From NCBI RefSeq assembly GCF_033958435.1, contig NC_134161.1:14818001-14882000 (forward strand): a stretch of DNA of 64,000 nt. The letters run 5' to 3'. The position numbers and the translations under genes are program-made. The stretch comes from Carettochelys insculpta (taxonomy: Eukaryota > Chordata > Testudines > Carettochelyidae). The notes under the pieces were generated by a model. The model was not told the origin of the DNA, searched no databases, and worked only from the letters and a program-made list of their open reading frames with translations. This document shows positions 44,835-56,081 of this stretch, one piece after another. Position 1 is the stretch's first letter. Each line of letters begins with the position of its first letter.

Positions 44835-45465
44835 TTTCACCTCCAACTGCTTAAATATCACCAGTGAGGCCACAAACAGCCAGGAGGTTGGCGTAAAAAT
44901 CACTATTTTCTTCATGGGTGTGGGATGTTTTCTATTTGCGTGCTTGGTTTTGAGTCATTAGTGTTCTCTTGGGTTGTATTTTTCTATCTCTGCAGCCCTG
45001 AGGGATAGAAATGGGTGTCTTTTAGAAAACGAAAGCTGAGAGTCTCAAGTTGTCAAGAGATGGCGGGAACTGGGCAAGGCGGAAGAGGAGTTATGTAAGA
45101 CATTAAATACTGTAAAAGTTGTGATGAAATCATGAGAGTTGACACCACTGCAAATAAGAAATGATCCTCAGAGGTTATGCAGGTGAGCAGGGTGTCTGCC
45201 CATAGACAGATGTAATGCAGTAAGTTTTCAGAGGAGGCAGGAGATCTGATAACGTAGAGAGGCCTGTGAAGGGACAGGGGCTGTGGAGGAGAAGGCCCTT
45301 GGACGCAAAATGATGGGACAGGCCAGGATTTACACGACTGGAGTGTGAAGGAGGGGAGTAAAGCAGATGTGATAGGAAGAGGAAAGGTTTATAAGCCAGA
45401 CATGCTTGAAAAGGTTCCTGAAACACCAGGGCAGGTGGCGGTATAGTGAGAATAGATCAGGTGCC
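44835..45465. other. No gene recognised
   Basis: Unique-looking DNA, short frames. Confidence 0.4.
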
Positions 45466-45476
45466 ATTGTTTAGAG

Positions 45477-46232
45477 CAGAGTTTCTAAACCATTTTTTAT
45501 GAAGTACCCTTTAAAAAATTACAAGTACCCCTAGACTTCTCTCGTGTACCCCTTAGGAGTACATGTACCACCAGTTGAGAAACATGGTCCTAAGGTAGTC
45601 TGAGCTCTTGAAACAAGTGCTGTTGAACCTTTCCAGATTACTGTGCCCTTCTCAGTAGTCAGGTTCATTTTGCATCCCACCAAGTTACACCTCACTTAAA
45701 AAACTATTTAATTACAAAAACCTGCAAAAATATCCCTGAAGGCTACTACTGCAAACTTGCTGACTTTCTACCAATCTTATAATCAAATAAATGAATTGGA
45801 ATAGAAATATTGTCCTGACATTTCAGAGTAAAGCATATGAAGCAGTAGAAACAAATCCTTGTCTGAATGAACTTTTAGAATGTACTGACTTTACTACTCT
45901 TGTAGCACTTTAAAGACTAACAAAATGATTTATTAGGTGATCAGCTTTTGTGGGACAGACCCACTTCTTCAGATCTGGAAATTATCCAGCTCTGAAGAAA
46001 TGGGTCTGCCCCAAGAAAGCTCATCACCTAATACATCATGTTGGTAGTCTTAAAAGTGCTATAGGACTGCTTTTTATGAAGATACAGACTAATACAGCTA
46101 CCTTTCTGTGACTATGCTAGTGTTCTATGTTGCCTGTCGTAAAACTAGGCAAATCTCTAGATGAGTTGATGTCCCCCCAGAAGACCTAGGTAAATCCCCG
46201 AGGGTACATATACCCCTGCTTGAGAGACACTG
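45477..46232. mobile_element. hAT-like element interrupted by a Penelope-like pair
   Basis: It begins cagagtttctaaacc and ends gcttgagagacactg, an inverted pair with mutations. Flanks gtttagag (45469-45476) and gtttagac (46233-46240) agree at 7 of 8. The interior is AT-rich with gtacccct motifs near both ends. The unit at 45896-46109 is a later insertion, leaving an original element of about 530 bp. It encodes no transposase. Confidence 0.75.
45896..46109. mobile_element. Head-to-head pair of Penelope-like tails
   Basis: The left arm 45896-45979 (minus) and right arm from 45985 (plus) are imperfect inverted copies around a 5-bp spacer. The right arm has CTGAAGA at 45992-45998, a TGGG/CCCA stem and GAAA at 46015-46018; stem III is decayed. 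The left arm keeps CTGAAGA, but GAAA has become AAAA. The right arm is followed by the tail acagactaatacagctacc. Flanks gactttact (45887-45895) and gactatgct (46110-46118) look like a 9-bp duplication with two changes. Confidence 0.65.
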
Positions 46233-46339
46233 GTTTAGACTGCCAAAGTGAATTTAATGGTAATCCATAGACTGTGAGAGTGAAGGTGTCACCCCATTTA
46301 TATGTATGAGAAAACAGACCACACCCCAGCAGGCACTCA

Positions 46340-46460
46340 CAGAGTGGAGGAGTTTGTGGTTAAAACCAGGGCTTGGGCACTCCTGGTTCAGATCCCATAT
46401 CTGTCAAGTCTTCTGATATGACGTCTGGCTTGAGAGTGGGCAAATCACATTAGATGAGGA
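46340..46460 (+). repeat. MIR/CORE-type SINE, head and core
   Basis: It has gtttgtggttaaaaccaggg, then actcctggttcagatccca (B-box-like), then gagtgggcaaatcac, following a MIR-type SINE on the plus strand. Confidence 0.55.
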
Positions 46461-46464
46461 TAAT

Positions 46465-47695
46465 GGTTGGCTTGCCCTAACCTGTGCTGATTGCAAACCC
46501 TTGGGGCGTGGCCTCTCACTGAGTGTTTGGACATCACCCAGCACCAGGAAGGAGCCCTGCTCTTTGCTGGTACTACTACAAAATTCACAGCCATACAGAA
46601 CCTTTTCTGTGGAAAATGCCAGCTACGAGGGCTTTGGTACGGGCATTGCCTTCAATGTGTTCTCTTCAAACTCCTTTCCATGACTCCATCTAGCGGGAGT
46701 TAGCGTGTATTGCACTTCTCAGTTCTATGAACTATTGTTGCCAGGCCAAGATTTCTTCAAACCCGGCCCCGAGTGGATCATGGGACATTCAAGCAGGGTC
46801 CCACGCAGCCACATCTGAGCTGGGTTTGTCACTAGGACGATTCTCTAGGGGCTGGGTAAACTCATTGACTTTGAAGTCACCAGGGTGGTTAAAGGGCGGT
46901 GCTCATCTAGTCTGCCTTTCCACCCATTGCAGGCCCCAGCGCAGAACCTCAGTCGCCCGCTCCTGTCTCTGAGCCCTAAACACACACCCAGCTGAGCTTT
47001 GGGGTGCGCAGTGGCAGCCAGCGGCTTTTGTCTGAAGTGCAGCTGTTTGCTGAAGGGTGAAAACAGCAGCCAAAGGGGAAGGTGAGCAATACTGGGTGTG
47101 AGGCGAGAAGAGAGGTGGCTTCCTGTGCACAGCGTCCCACCTCTGCTGAATATTGTTCTCTCTTTGTCTCTCCCGTGTGTGGTTTGTTCTGATGTGGTAC
47201 CATCATTACCTGGGATGGGTGTGTTTGAACTCCGGCTGCTGCTGCAGAGCTGCAAAGGTTACGGGGCCTCTCGCTTTACTGTCCCAGTGCCGAGCTGTGC
47301 TTTAGCTGTAAGCCTGACATAATCCCCAGCCAAACCGGCATGTCTGGAATGGCAAAAGCAAGGCTGGGACGAGACATTTGGTAACGCACTTGAAAATCAT
47401 CAAGGACTTGTGGTGTGAACACTGAATTAGAGGCATGGACCTGCATTCAGTGCGGGGGGAGCACCAGGATTTATGTATCTGTACCAGCGGTCTTAGTGTT
47501 GTCTTTACTGCAAGACTCCACAGTGTAAGTCAAGGACTGGCCCGACCTGAGTCCCATCCACACACAAACCCCATTCTTTTAAGGGAGATAGTGCTTTACG
47601 CAAGTGGACAGGCTTAAGAAGTGTAGGGGAATGGGGATGCTCAGGCCTACTGATCATTCTGATAAACAGACTTTCTCCAGACAAAGGGTGGAGGC
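46465..47695. other. No gene recognised
   Basis: Mixed composition. The longest frame (46845-47255 minus, 136 codons) has no motif and overlaps others. Confidence 0.4.
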
Positions 47696-47707
47696 CAACT
47701 CCTCAGA

Positions 47708-47815
47708 AGGTAGCCATGTTAGACTGTAGCTTCATAAATAATATGCAATCCTGTGGCACCTTAAAGACTGACAAATCCATTAGGTCACGATGAGCTTCAG
47801 GAGTGGCCAAATTCA
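47708..47815 (-). mobile_element. Penelope-like tail, degraded
   Basis: A minus-strand single copy: atcctgtggcaccttaaaga on the plus strand is the reverse of the tail, preceded by agccatgttagactgtagct. The core region near 47800 is too decayed to show a GAAA box. Confidence 0.55.
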
Positions 47816-47819
47816 GCGG

Positions 47820-48460
47820 GCTATTCCTTTGTATCAGAGACTGCAAGTGCCTCGTAAAAATCATCAGTGGGGTAGGGGTTGTGGGTAGGAGACAACACGG
47901 AGTCTGTACCAGACAGCATGGCCTTCTCCCCGTGCAGGGATGAGAAACTTGATCTGGGGATGCATTTCAGAAGAATGTATTGCAAAGGTTTACTGAACTA
48001 TAAAGAGAAGCGGGAGGGAAGCCCCGAATATTAACCTTCAGCCGAGGAAAAGCAGCACTTGGAAGGGCCTGGCTAAGGGGGAGGCAGCTATTGCTGGGAA
48101 GGCAGAGGTGGAAGTGAGCCAGCATCGACAGGTACAGTGTACTAGTAAGAAAGTGGCCCCTGGTACAGGCCAGTACACAGACAAGGCTAAAGAACAGCTG
48201 CAGCAGCTTTTTAAAGGCTGTACTGGCAGATCCACTGATGTCAGGGCAAAATGGGCAGCTGACACTACCACATCAACACGTGGGAGCCCTGGTCTCTTTA
48301 AGTTGCTACCAAAGCACCGGCTGTACAGGTTATGCAGTGCTGAAGAAGGCTGGCCTTGGCCTCAGCCTCAGCCCCATGCCCAGAAATCCTGGCCTGCCCT
48401 TCATACCAGCAAGGCATTCAAGTTCCATTCACCCCTGTGAGAAAGGGAGACTGGTCAGGA
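47820..48460. other. No gene recognised
   Basis: A 110-codon plus-strand frame (48108-48440) has no known motif. Confidence 0.4.
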
Positions 48461-48466
48461 AACTAA

Positions 48467-49183
48467 AGCCGTGTCTACACGTGCACGCTACTTCGAAGTA
48501 GCGGCACCAACTTCGAAATAGCGCCCGTCACGGCTACACATGTTGGGTGCTATTTCGATGTGAACATCGATGTTAGGCGGCGAGACGTCGAAGCCGCTAA
48601 CCCCATGAGGGGATGGGAATAGCGCCCTACTTCGACGTTTAACGTCAAAGTAGGGACCGTGTAGTCGTTGCGCGTCCCGCAACATCGAAATTGCGGGGTC
48701 CTCCATGGCAGCCATCAGCTGAGGGGTTGAGAGATGCTCTCTCTCCAGCCCCTGCGGGGCTCTATAGTCACCGTGTGCAGCAGCCCTTAGCCCAGGGCTT
48801 CTAGCTGCTGCTGCTGCTGCTGCAGCTGGGGATCCATGCTACATGCACAGGGTCTGCAACCAGTTGTCGGCTCTGTGGATCTTGTGTTGTTTAGTGCAAC
48901 TGTGTCTGGGAGGGGCCCTTTAAGGGAGCGGCTTGCTGTTGAGTCCGCCCTGTGACCCTGTCTGCAGCTGTGCCTGGCACCCTTATTTCGATATGTGCTA
49001 CTTTGGCGTGTAGACGTTCCCTCGCGGCGCCTATTTTGATGTGGTGCTGCGCAACATCGATGTTGAACATCGACGTTGCCAGCCCTGGAGGAGGTGTAGA
49101 TGTTATTCATCTAAATAGCCTATTTCGATGTCGACACATCAAAATAGGCTACTTCGATGTAGGCTTCACGTGTAGACGTAGCC
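48467..49183. mobile_element. ~710-bp Harbinger-like TTCGAA-rich element, copy B
   Basis: The ends are agccgtgtctacacgtgcac and the complement of ggctacgtctacacgtgaag, flanked by TAA on both sides (48464-48466, 49184-49186), as for PIF/Harbinger. It aligns with 40336-41045 across its length. Differences include a longer (CTG)n run near 48808-48826. It has the same inverted subterminal acttcgaagta/cttcgatgta blocks. A frame of 107 codons at 48787-49110 (minus) corresponds to one of 105 codons in copy A. No transposase is present. Confidence 0.85.
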
Positions 49184-49196
49184 TAACTGGAAGAAA

Positions 49197-49355
49197 CAAC
49201 AAGAAATCCTGTGGCACCTTATAGACTAATAGATATTTTGGAGCATAAGCTTTTGTGGGCAAAGACCCACTACCACTTTGTCTGAATCTTCAAAAACAAC
49301 AAGAAGTCTTGTGGCACCTTGTAGACTAACTTGTCTATCTCTGTTACTTGTTACC
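49197..49355 (-). mobile_element. Tandem pair of Penelope-like tails
   Basis: Two minus-strand copies lie head to tail, at about 49197-49283 with the core region and 49292-49355 with only the tail. Both contain a cttgtggcacctt-type block. The first keeps the reverse of AAGCTTATGC (stem III) and a GTGGG/CCCAC stem; GAAA is AAAA. Flanks tggaagaaa (49188-49196) and cggaagaaa (49356-49364) agree at 8 of 9. It lies directly beside the right end of copy B. Confidence 0.65.
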
Positions 49356-49510
49356 CGGAAGAAAGTTTGCATTTTGTTTAGGCAAGTTTAAGCCACTAGA
49401 AAGCATTGTTAACAGGTGGTTGCCTGGAACCATTTTTACCTTTGTCCTTGCTACATGCTGCCATGTCCCCTATGGCTTTTTGTTAATAAACTCATTTTAT
49501 TTCTACGCTA

Positions 49511-50000
49511 AGGCTATGTTTAGGCTGCGGGTACTATTTCGGGATACAAAGGTATCTCCCAAAACAGCAATACCATGGCTCACTATTCCAGCTCTGCTAC
49601 CCCTCATCATGAGACGGGTAACGGAACTTTCGAAATAGCCCCTTGTTCCAAACTCAAACAGCACCAAGTTAGGAATAAGGTATTTCAAAATGATGTATGC
49701 ATTTTGTGTTGCACAGATTGTGTAAATTATTGTGAAGCATCAACTCAGTCTAAACATAGCTTCAGGGTGCGTCTACACAGCGAGGTTATTTTGGAATATT
49801 GGCTGCAATTGCGCAATAACTTTGCAAGGGTCTACATATCAAAACTACTATGTTGAAATATATTTGAAATAGTGGACAGCTTATTTCAAATTCTGTAAAC
49901 CTCATTCTGCAAGGAATAATGCCTACTCTGAAACAGATGTTTCAGAATAGGGGCTGTATAGACAAGGAGTAGGAGCTATTTTAAAATGAGCTATTCTGAA
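49511..50000. mobile_element. Degraded Harbinger-like element remains
   Basis: It contains gctatgtttaggctgcggg, ggaactttcgaaatagccc, then gggtgcgtctacacagcgag at 49766, then paired gctattttaaaatgagctat and tatttcaaa blocks. At least two older TTCGAA-type elements seem merged, and borders are unclear. Confidence 0.5.
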
Positions 50001-50125
50001 ATGTTTTGGCTTTGCCTTATATTATCAGTCTTGGAAAAAAGTAAAATACATATTCGCAACATGTGGACACCCCCTGACTAATTTCAAGTTCCTGTTGTAA
50101 GTCATGTAGGATTTAGAGCATTTAA

Positions 50126-50419
50126 GGGTGTGTCTACCTTATGGGAATATTGACACGCTGGCAGTCAAACTTCCCGGGTTCGATTTAGCACACCTAGTGA
50201 GTACGCACTAAATCAAATTATCATGGCACTGCCATCAAACTCAGTACTCCTGGTAGCTGGGGAGAGTGAGGGAAGTTGACTGAAGAGTCTCTCCCATCAT
50301 CCTCCCACTGTGTGGACGGAGGCAAAAATCAATTTTAAATAATTCAATTCCAGCTACACAATTTCATAGTTGAATTTAAGTATCTAAAATTGTTCTTTCC
50401 TCCTAGTGCAGACCAGGCC
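50126..50419. mobile_element. PIF/Harbinger-like MITE with TAA duplication
   Basis: The ends gggtgtgtctaccttatggg and the complement of ggcctggtctgcac are flanked by TAA on both sides (50123-50125, 50420-50422). The interior holds cgggttcgatttagcacacc and gagggaagttgactgaaga. It is 294 bp and belongs with the copy near 59157-59366. Confidence 0.8.
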
Positions 50420-50424
50420 TAAAT

Positions 50425-51460
50425 AAAAACCCTGCAACTACAGCTGGTCAGATACATTTCAGTTAATGTATTCCATCGTAAAACACAAACAAATTTCATG
50501 AAAACATCCATTTCAATTAAATTTCATGTGAAAAATTAAATTGGAGATATGTTTTTGATTAGGTTAAAACGTCACATTTGATATTTTTGGAATGAAAAGT
50601 TTCAATTCTTTTTAACTTCAAAATGTCTTTGGCTTCAAAATTTCCCTTCTTTCACACAAAAATATCGGAAAGATCAAAACTGCAATGAAAAGTATGAATT
50701 TATTAAAATGAAACATTTTTGACCCAAAATGAAATTTTGCTGGGATTTTGACAAATGTTGAAATTTAAATTTTTCATTCTGATTTAAGGTTAATATTTGC
50801 TGAAATCTCAAAATTTTGTATGGGATGGAGAAATTTCTGATCAGTTCTCCATAAAATACGTTTGTTAACATGGACAAAAGAACTTTTCTCCCTGACCCTG
50901 TTCTCAAAAATAGATGAGCCAATTTTGCTGTGAACTTTCAAAAGAAATTCAGCATGAAGCAAACATTTAGTTTGGGAAAAATGACCCCAAAGAGTTCAAG
51001 TTTGGCAGAGTTACATGTAGGTTTAGTGAAATTAGATTTTTATATGTAAAATGTTGACATATTATTAATGTTAAAGTTTTAAAATAAATTTATTAATTTG
51101 ACTTTTCAATATTGTGGGAAAATAATAGGAGGAAAGACAATTATTTAATGACCATAGACACCAAGATTCAAAAGTCAAAGCTTGATAACTGTTAAAATAC
51201 AAGCTGTTAATACCATATGCCAAAATATATAAAGTAAATGTCTTTGAATCAAGCTTTAATATGTTCTCAAGTGGCAGTATTTTTCCTTTTCTGACCTGTA
51301 CATTTTGATCATCATGGATGGAAATATTTTTTGCCTATGTGTGTGGTGAAATCAGCATTCACTGACATTTACTAATAAAAATCTTATCCTTCAAAAATTT
51401 GTTAAAAATGACTGAGACCAGGATCTTATGCTGGCAAGTATTATACAACCTTCGCACTAG
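50425..51460. repeat. Very AT-rich DNA, old repeat likely
   Basis: From about 50455 to 51000 runs of aaatttc, tgaaatt and caaaatt recur, as also seen near 2500 and 31050. No unit or ends can be defined, and no gene is seen. Confidence 0.4.
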
Positions 51461-51467
51461 TCATCAC

Positions 51468-51608
51468 CAGTGGGTTTTTTTTGTGGGGAAAAAAGAGGAG
51501 CTGGTACTCACCTGGGTCCCCACCCCGCAACCCCCAGCCAATCCCTGGCTGGGGCTGCTGAGATACCAGTACTCAGTACCCGCAAGTACCAGCACAAAAT
51601 AAGCACTG
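51468..51608 (+). mobile_element. hAT-like MITE, 141 bp
   Basis: It begins cagtgggttttttttgtgg and ends acaaaataagcactg, an inverted pair. Flanks gtcatcac (51460-51467) and atcatcac (51609-51616) agree at 7 of 8. The interior has ggagctggtactcacctggg. Confidence 0.75.
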
Positions 51609-51724
51609 ATCATCACTACTTGTGTGTCCTGTTTTGTGTCTTTAATTCCTGTCTGTTTAAGAACTGGAGTCTGATACCTTCACTTCTATTGAGTACCATC
51701 TCACCCACCATACATGAGGTAGAC

Positions 51725-52263
51725 AACGTAAGAATAGCCATACTGAGTCAGACCACAGGTGCATCTAGCCCATTACCCTGTCCTCCAACAGTGGCTAATG
51801 CCAGGTGTGAAGAGGGAATGAACAGAACAGGTGATTTTCAAGTGTTTCACCCCTTGTCCTCCATTCCCGGCTTCTGAAAAGCAGAGGCCAGAGGTACCAA
51901 CCTTGCCCATTGTAGCTAATAGCCATTGGTGGACCTATCCTCCATGAACTTGTCTGGTTAGTTTTTGAATCCTATTATAGTCTTGGCCTTCACAACTTCA
52001 TCTGGCAAGGAGTTCCACGGATTAACTTTGTGTTCTGTGCAAAAATACTACTTCCCTTTATTTGTTTTAAATGGCAGCTTTTACATATAATTTGGTGAAC
52101 CCTATATCTTGTGGTAAGAGAAGGAGTCAATAACAACTCCTTATTCAATTTCTCCACACAGTCATGATTTCATAGACCTCTAGCCTATCCCCCATCAGTG
52201 TCTCTTTGCCAAGCTGAAAAGTCCCTGTTATATTAATTTCTCCTCATGTGGCAGCCGTTCTAC
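51725..52263 (-). mobile_element. L3/CR1-type LINE, 3' portion
   Basis: The plus strand reads agaatagccatactgagtca, ctagcccattaccctgtcct, then further reversed 3' sequence and ORF2 end (aaggagttccacggattaac). It is the same family as 29055-29668, in reverse. Its left end here coincides with the Harbinger-like insertion at 52267. Confidence 0.8.
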
Positions 52264-52266
52264 TGA

Positions 52267-52558
52267 GGCTATATCCACACTAGGGAAAGAAAGAAAGAAA
52301 GTCAATTGTAGATATGCAGTTCTAGCTACGGCAGTTGCATAGCTAGAATCAAGGTATCTACAATTGACTTACCTGTTCATCTCCATGGGAAAGTTTTGCC
52401 CGTCAACCTCCCGTACTTTTTGCACATCATGAGGAATGCAGGAGTTTTCTGCGACCCCTGAGAGGTCGATTTTGTGCTTCCCTACCAGACTCATGGAATT
52501 GAACACTGGAATATTGACCCTGAGTGGGTCAATCTTCTGGGCTAGTGTAGACATAGCC
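52267..52558. mobile_element. PIF/Harbinger-like MITE with TGA duplication
   Basis: The ends ggctatatccacactaggga and the complement of ggctatgtctacactagccc are flanked by TGA on both sides (52264-52266, 52559-52561). An internal (GAAA)n run lies at 52286-52302. Paired tcaattgtagatatgcagtt and tatctacaattgacttacct form an internal inverted repeat. It is 292 bp. Confidence 0.85.
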
Positions 52559-52564
52559 TGAGCA

Positions 52565-53255
52565 GATCTGAATCTTGCACTTGAACAACAAGTTTTAAGT
52601 AAACATCTCTTTAGTCTAACACAACATTCTGTATAGAGGCAGTGAAACTTTTCAGTGCACACCTTCACATAGGTGCTGGCCTTCAAAGCTTAGATCCAGG
52701 GTGTTTGAAGGTTTCATGAGGGGCATGTTCTTTGGCACCCAGCTATTCAGAAACCTATCAGCACCCAGATCTCCTGGTTTGTATGCAGATAACATCTGGG
52801 GCAAACTATAATCACACATACTCCCATGTTTTTAATAGCAGCCTCATTTCCTGCCCTGAGCCAACCCCAAATCCACAGCAGAACTCTCTGAAAGGTACCA
52901 CCTTGGTCAGCCAAGAAGATGAGCCCTATGCCTGCTATGAATGCAAGGCTGGGGAGTGGAAGGGAGGGAAGCACGGAACGGGCCAAGCCCAGCTCTGTAT
53001 TCAGAATCCTGTTCTCAGCCTGGACTGCTGCAGCTGCTGCCTGGGAAGGGAAATGACAGCGACAATATATTTCTAATGAACTTGCCTGGCTAAGTGGTGT
53101 TTTATTAGACCAAATGGAGTCCTGAGTCACCTTCCCCCACTGCCCATCTTCCCCTATTAAAGTGAAATATGGATTTAATATAATCACACCTGGTAGAAAT
53201 GCTTTCTCTATGGCCCAATCCTGCACACTCATCTAGGCAGAATAAACTCCTCTGG
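52565..53255. other. No gene recognised
   Basis: A 161-codon minus-strand frame (52747-53232) has no recognisable domain and is overlapped by a 114-codon plus-strand frame. Confidence 0.4.
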
Positions 53256-53263
53256 CCGTCTCA

Positions 53264-53552
53264 GGCCTGGTCTACACTAGGGATCAAAGCTGATCCCAGA
53301 TACACAATTCCAGCCATGCCATTAGCCACGCTATTAACTTAGCTAGAATCAATGTATCAGGATTGACTTTCTTTCCTGGCGTAGATCAGGGCTTCTGGGG
53401 CTCATGCCAACATCCCTTACTGCATGCGGTATTGTGGAGTAATAGGGTTGAGAGCCGAGCCAAGAGAGATCAATTTTGCTGGGTCTTCACTGACTCAGCA
53501 AAATTGAACTCTGTTGCAGCATATCAAACCCGCAATAAGTATAGACATACCC
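53264..53552. mobile_element. PIF/Harbinger-like MITE
   Basis: The ends are ggcctggtctacactaggga and the complement of gggtatgtctatac. The triplets are TCA and ACA. The interior matches 52267-52558 loosely (cacaattccagccatgcc, tagctagaatcaatgtatc). Confidence 0.75.
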
Positions 53553-53877
53553 ACAGGGAGAGAAGCTTATGAGCACTTCACAGTGTAGTCCCAGTAGAAG
53601 CCTCTAGCCCCAGCTCTTACAGATGATTTCTATTGCTGTAATTCCAAAGGAGGGCATTTTGGTAGGTCAGGTATGATGTGAAGAAGCCAGCAACAAGCAA
53701 AAAAAAGTGTTTCCACAGTAAAGCCACTTTGTGGGTTCATTTTCTCCTGAGCTGGTTTAATGTTATGTTTAAAAACAAACAGCCTGTATTTTAATTCATT
53801 CTTTCAGATTTAGTGCTGTGAAAAATGCCAGTTTAGCAGCTGAGGGACTAAGACTGGGATTTTGGAAAACATTAAAA

Positions 53878-54090
53878 GGATTCATAGATTCAAAGGCCAG
53901 AAAAGGCCACTGTCGTCATCTGGTCTGACCTCCTGTGTAACAGGCTAAATAACTTCCCCCAAATAATCACTAGAGCAGATCTTAAAAAAAAATCCAGTCT
54001 CGAGTTAAAAATTGGCAGTGATATAAATCCACCACAAGCCTCGGTAAGTTGTTCCAGTAGTTCAGTCCTTCATTTGTTGTCATAATTTCC
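53878..54090 (-). mobile_element. CR1 LINE 3' fragment
   Basis: The plus strand reads ggattcatagattcaaagg, then catctggtctgacctcctgt, the reverse of the CR1 3' end including its tail motif. It has an A run at 53984-53992. Confidence 0.7.
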
Positions 54091-54094
54091 GAGT

Positions 54095-55135
54095 CACTAT
54101 TATTGGTCCAATATGAGCAGCTGCCCAATGACACTGGTACAGCTTCCCAGTGGAGGAGAAATGAATGATACAGAGTTTTGCAATGTACTTTCTTAACACA
54201 CATGCACCACTCCTGAACCAAGATGCAGAAGCACCATGCAAGTTGAGGGTTTATTTCAGGATGTCAACACCAATGCACAATTCTGTGGTCCGAGACTTAG
54301 ACAGAGTAAGCTCTCCTGCTGCTTGCACAGCTCCCTTGGCCCAGAATATATTACCAAAATCTTTCTTCAAAGACTAAAAACTTGCTTGTACGCTAAGAAG
54401 AAATAATTACAAGATTCAGTGTAAGAGTGCCACCTGGTGATGACTGCCATAACAATATTATTCCCATGTTGCCTTTTTTATATTGTCTGCTCACAGAAAC
54501 AGTAGATCAACTGCAAACTGAACCTGCAGATTTCTAAAATTCTTAACAGAGGTAGCTGGAGTGCTTTCAAACCCTGCTTGTTAATTTTGGTGTTTGCATT
54601 TCCCAAGGATATGGATGGCTTAAAATATCAGTCATAGATAGTTAGTGGAGCTGCTTGGAATAAAAAGGGAGAGGAGGAATTCCTAACTTTTTTGAGAAAA
54701 GAAAAACTTGATTGTTTAAGTTTCTAAGTTAAAATTGGAATAAAAAAAAGCTTTTAACCAGTCCTATAGTTTGCCAAATAGATGGACAAATGGATGGATG
54801 AATAGCTGGATGGATGGAAAATCATAAAGATTTCATTAAAATTAATTTCCCCCAAATTCTGAAATGTGAAATTTCTAAAATTTATTCAAAAAGGTTTTGA
54901 ACAGTCATGTAGCACAGGGATCTGTGCTCACACAGCAACTGCCACTGGGGTTTCTATGTTACCAGCTAAGACTTTCCTTTGCTTTGCCTGGAGGGAGTTT
55001 CACAGAGAGATCCACCTGTGAAATCTACCCAATTTCAACCTTAAAGCTTCTTTCGTTTTTAAAATTATATTTAGAACAATCACTGGGTGATGCAGATCTA
55101 GCTCCTTAGTTGGCACAGCCAACTACCACCCCTGT
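54095..55135. other. No gene recognised; (GGAT)n tract
   Basis: AT-rich, with an imperfect GGAT tetranucleotide run at about 54780-54819. Frames stay under 80 codons. Confidence 0.45.
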
Positions 55136-55144
55136 ATTTAATAT

Positions 55145-55210
55145 GCACATCTGGCTCATAACCCATGTTTATATTTGGGGAAATTAAGGCCCAGAGCAGT
55201 GACATTTGCA
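55145..55210 (-). repeat. MIR/CORE-type SINE fragment
   Basis: The plus strand has atatttggggaaattaaggc, then ccagagcagtgacatttgca, a degraded reverse MIR 3' part. Confidence 0.4.
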
Positions 55211-55394
55211 CACCTTGCTTTATTAGTGGCTCTGTGTTCCAGACTTGATAAATTACTGGAGATTTGATTATGAATTTGCATCTCTGGTCTTCCCTCAGTC
55301 TCCTGTCTGAAAATTCACCCAGCCACTCAACACACTATGACGGTCCTACAGATGTGTGCACCTATGAGGGCAAACAATGGCTTTGTCTTGGTGC

Positions 55395-55482
55395 ATGTGT
55401 AACAATACCAGATGGAACTGAACCTGGGAACTCTGGAGTTTACTGCTTGAGCCTCCACTGCTTGAGCTAAAAGTCAGCAGGC
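55395..55482 (-). repeat. tRNA-derived SINE relic
   Basis: On the minus strand ttagctcaagcagtggaggc resembles an A box, and caggttcagttcc 45 bases on resembles a B box. It is not a functional tRNA, as the arms do not pair. Confidence 0.5.
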
Positions 55483-55489
55483 TATTAGC

Positions 55490-56075
55490 TAGGACTGGAA
55501 AAGAGACTCATTTGTTCTCTCCGTAAGTGTTCTACGTGCCACCCATGGTACAGCGAAGCACACCCAGTAGGTGTATGGGTTACACACGCATGGCAAAGAC
55601 ATGCAGGCATGAAACCAGGGATGAGCATACATGAAAGATCCAGTCTGACATACACAAAGACTCTGTAATGGTCCAGTCACAGACTATTATTATGTTGAAG
55701 CACTGGACATCACAGCCTTATATACAGGCCTGGGGAAAGGTTATCCCCAGGAGCTCAAAGCCTATGCAACACTTATACCCTATTGTGAGGGTCTATATGG
55801 TGCAATTCCCTTGCATTAGTTTGCACAGGGATGAACTGCACCCTATGCTGGGGACCTTAGGACAAGACCACATGTGTGCATTTCTTTGGCTTTAATGCAC
55901 TGTGCATTGAAGACAATGGAAATGCTCTCATTGAGTGATTTCCGGCCCTGAGACAGGATTAACTAGTTTGAAAGGGAAGAGTCAAACGCAGTATCTTTGG
56001 CTCAGTAAATTCCACAATTTTACACCACACCAGGATCGAAACTGGAGAGCGCCTTGGGACAAAGCTGTGATAAAA
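55490..56075. other. No gene recognised
   Basis: Short frames only, no repeat ends. Confidence 0.4.
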
Positions 56076-56081
56076 GGAACG

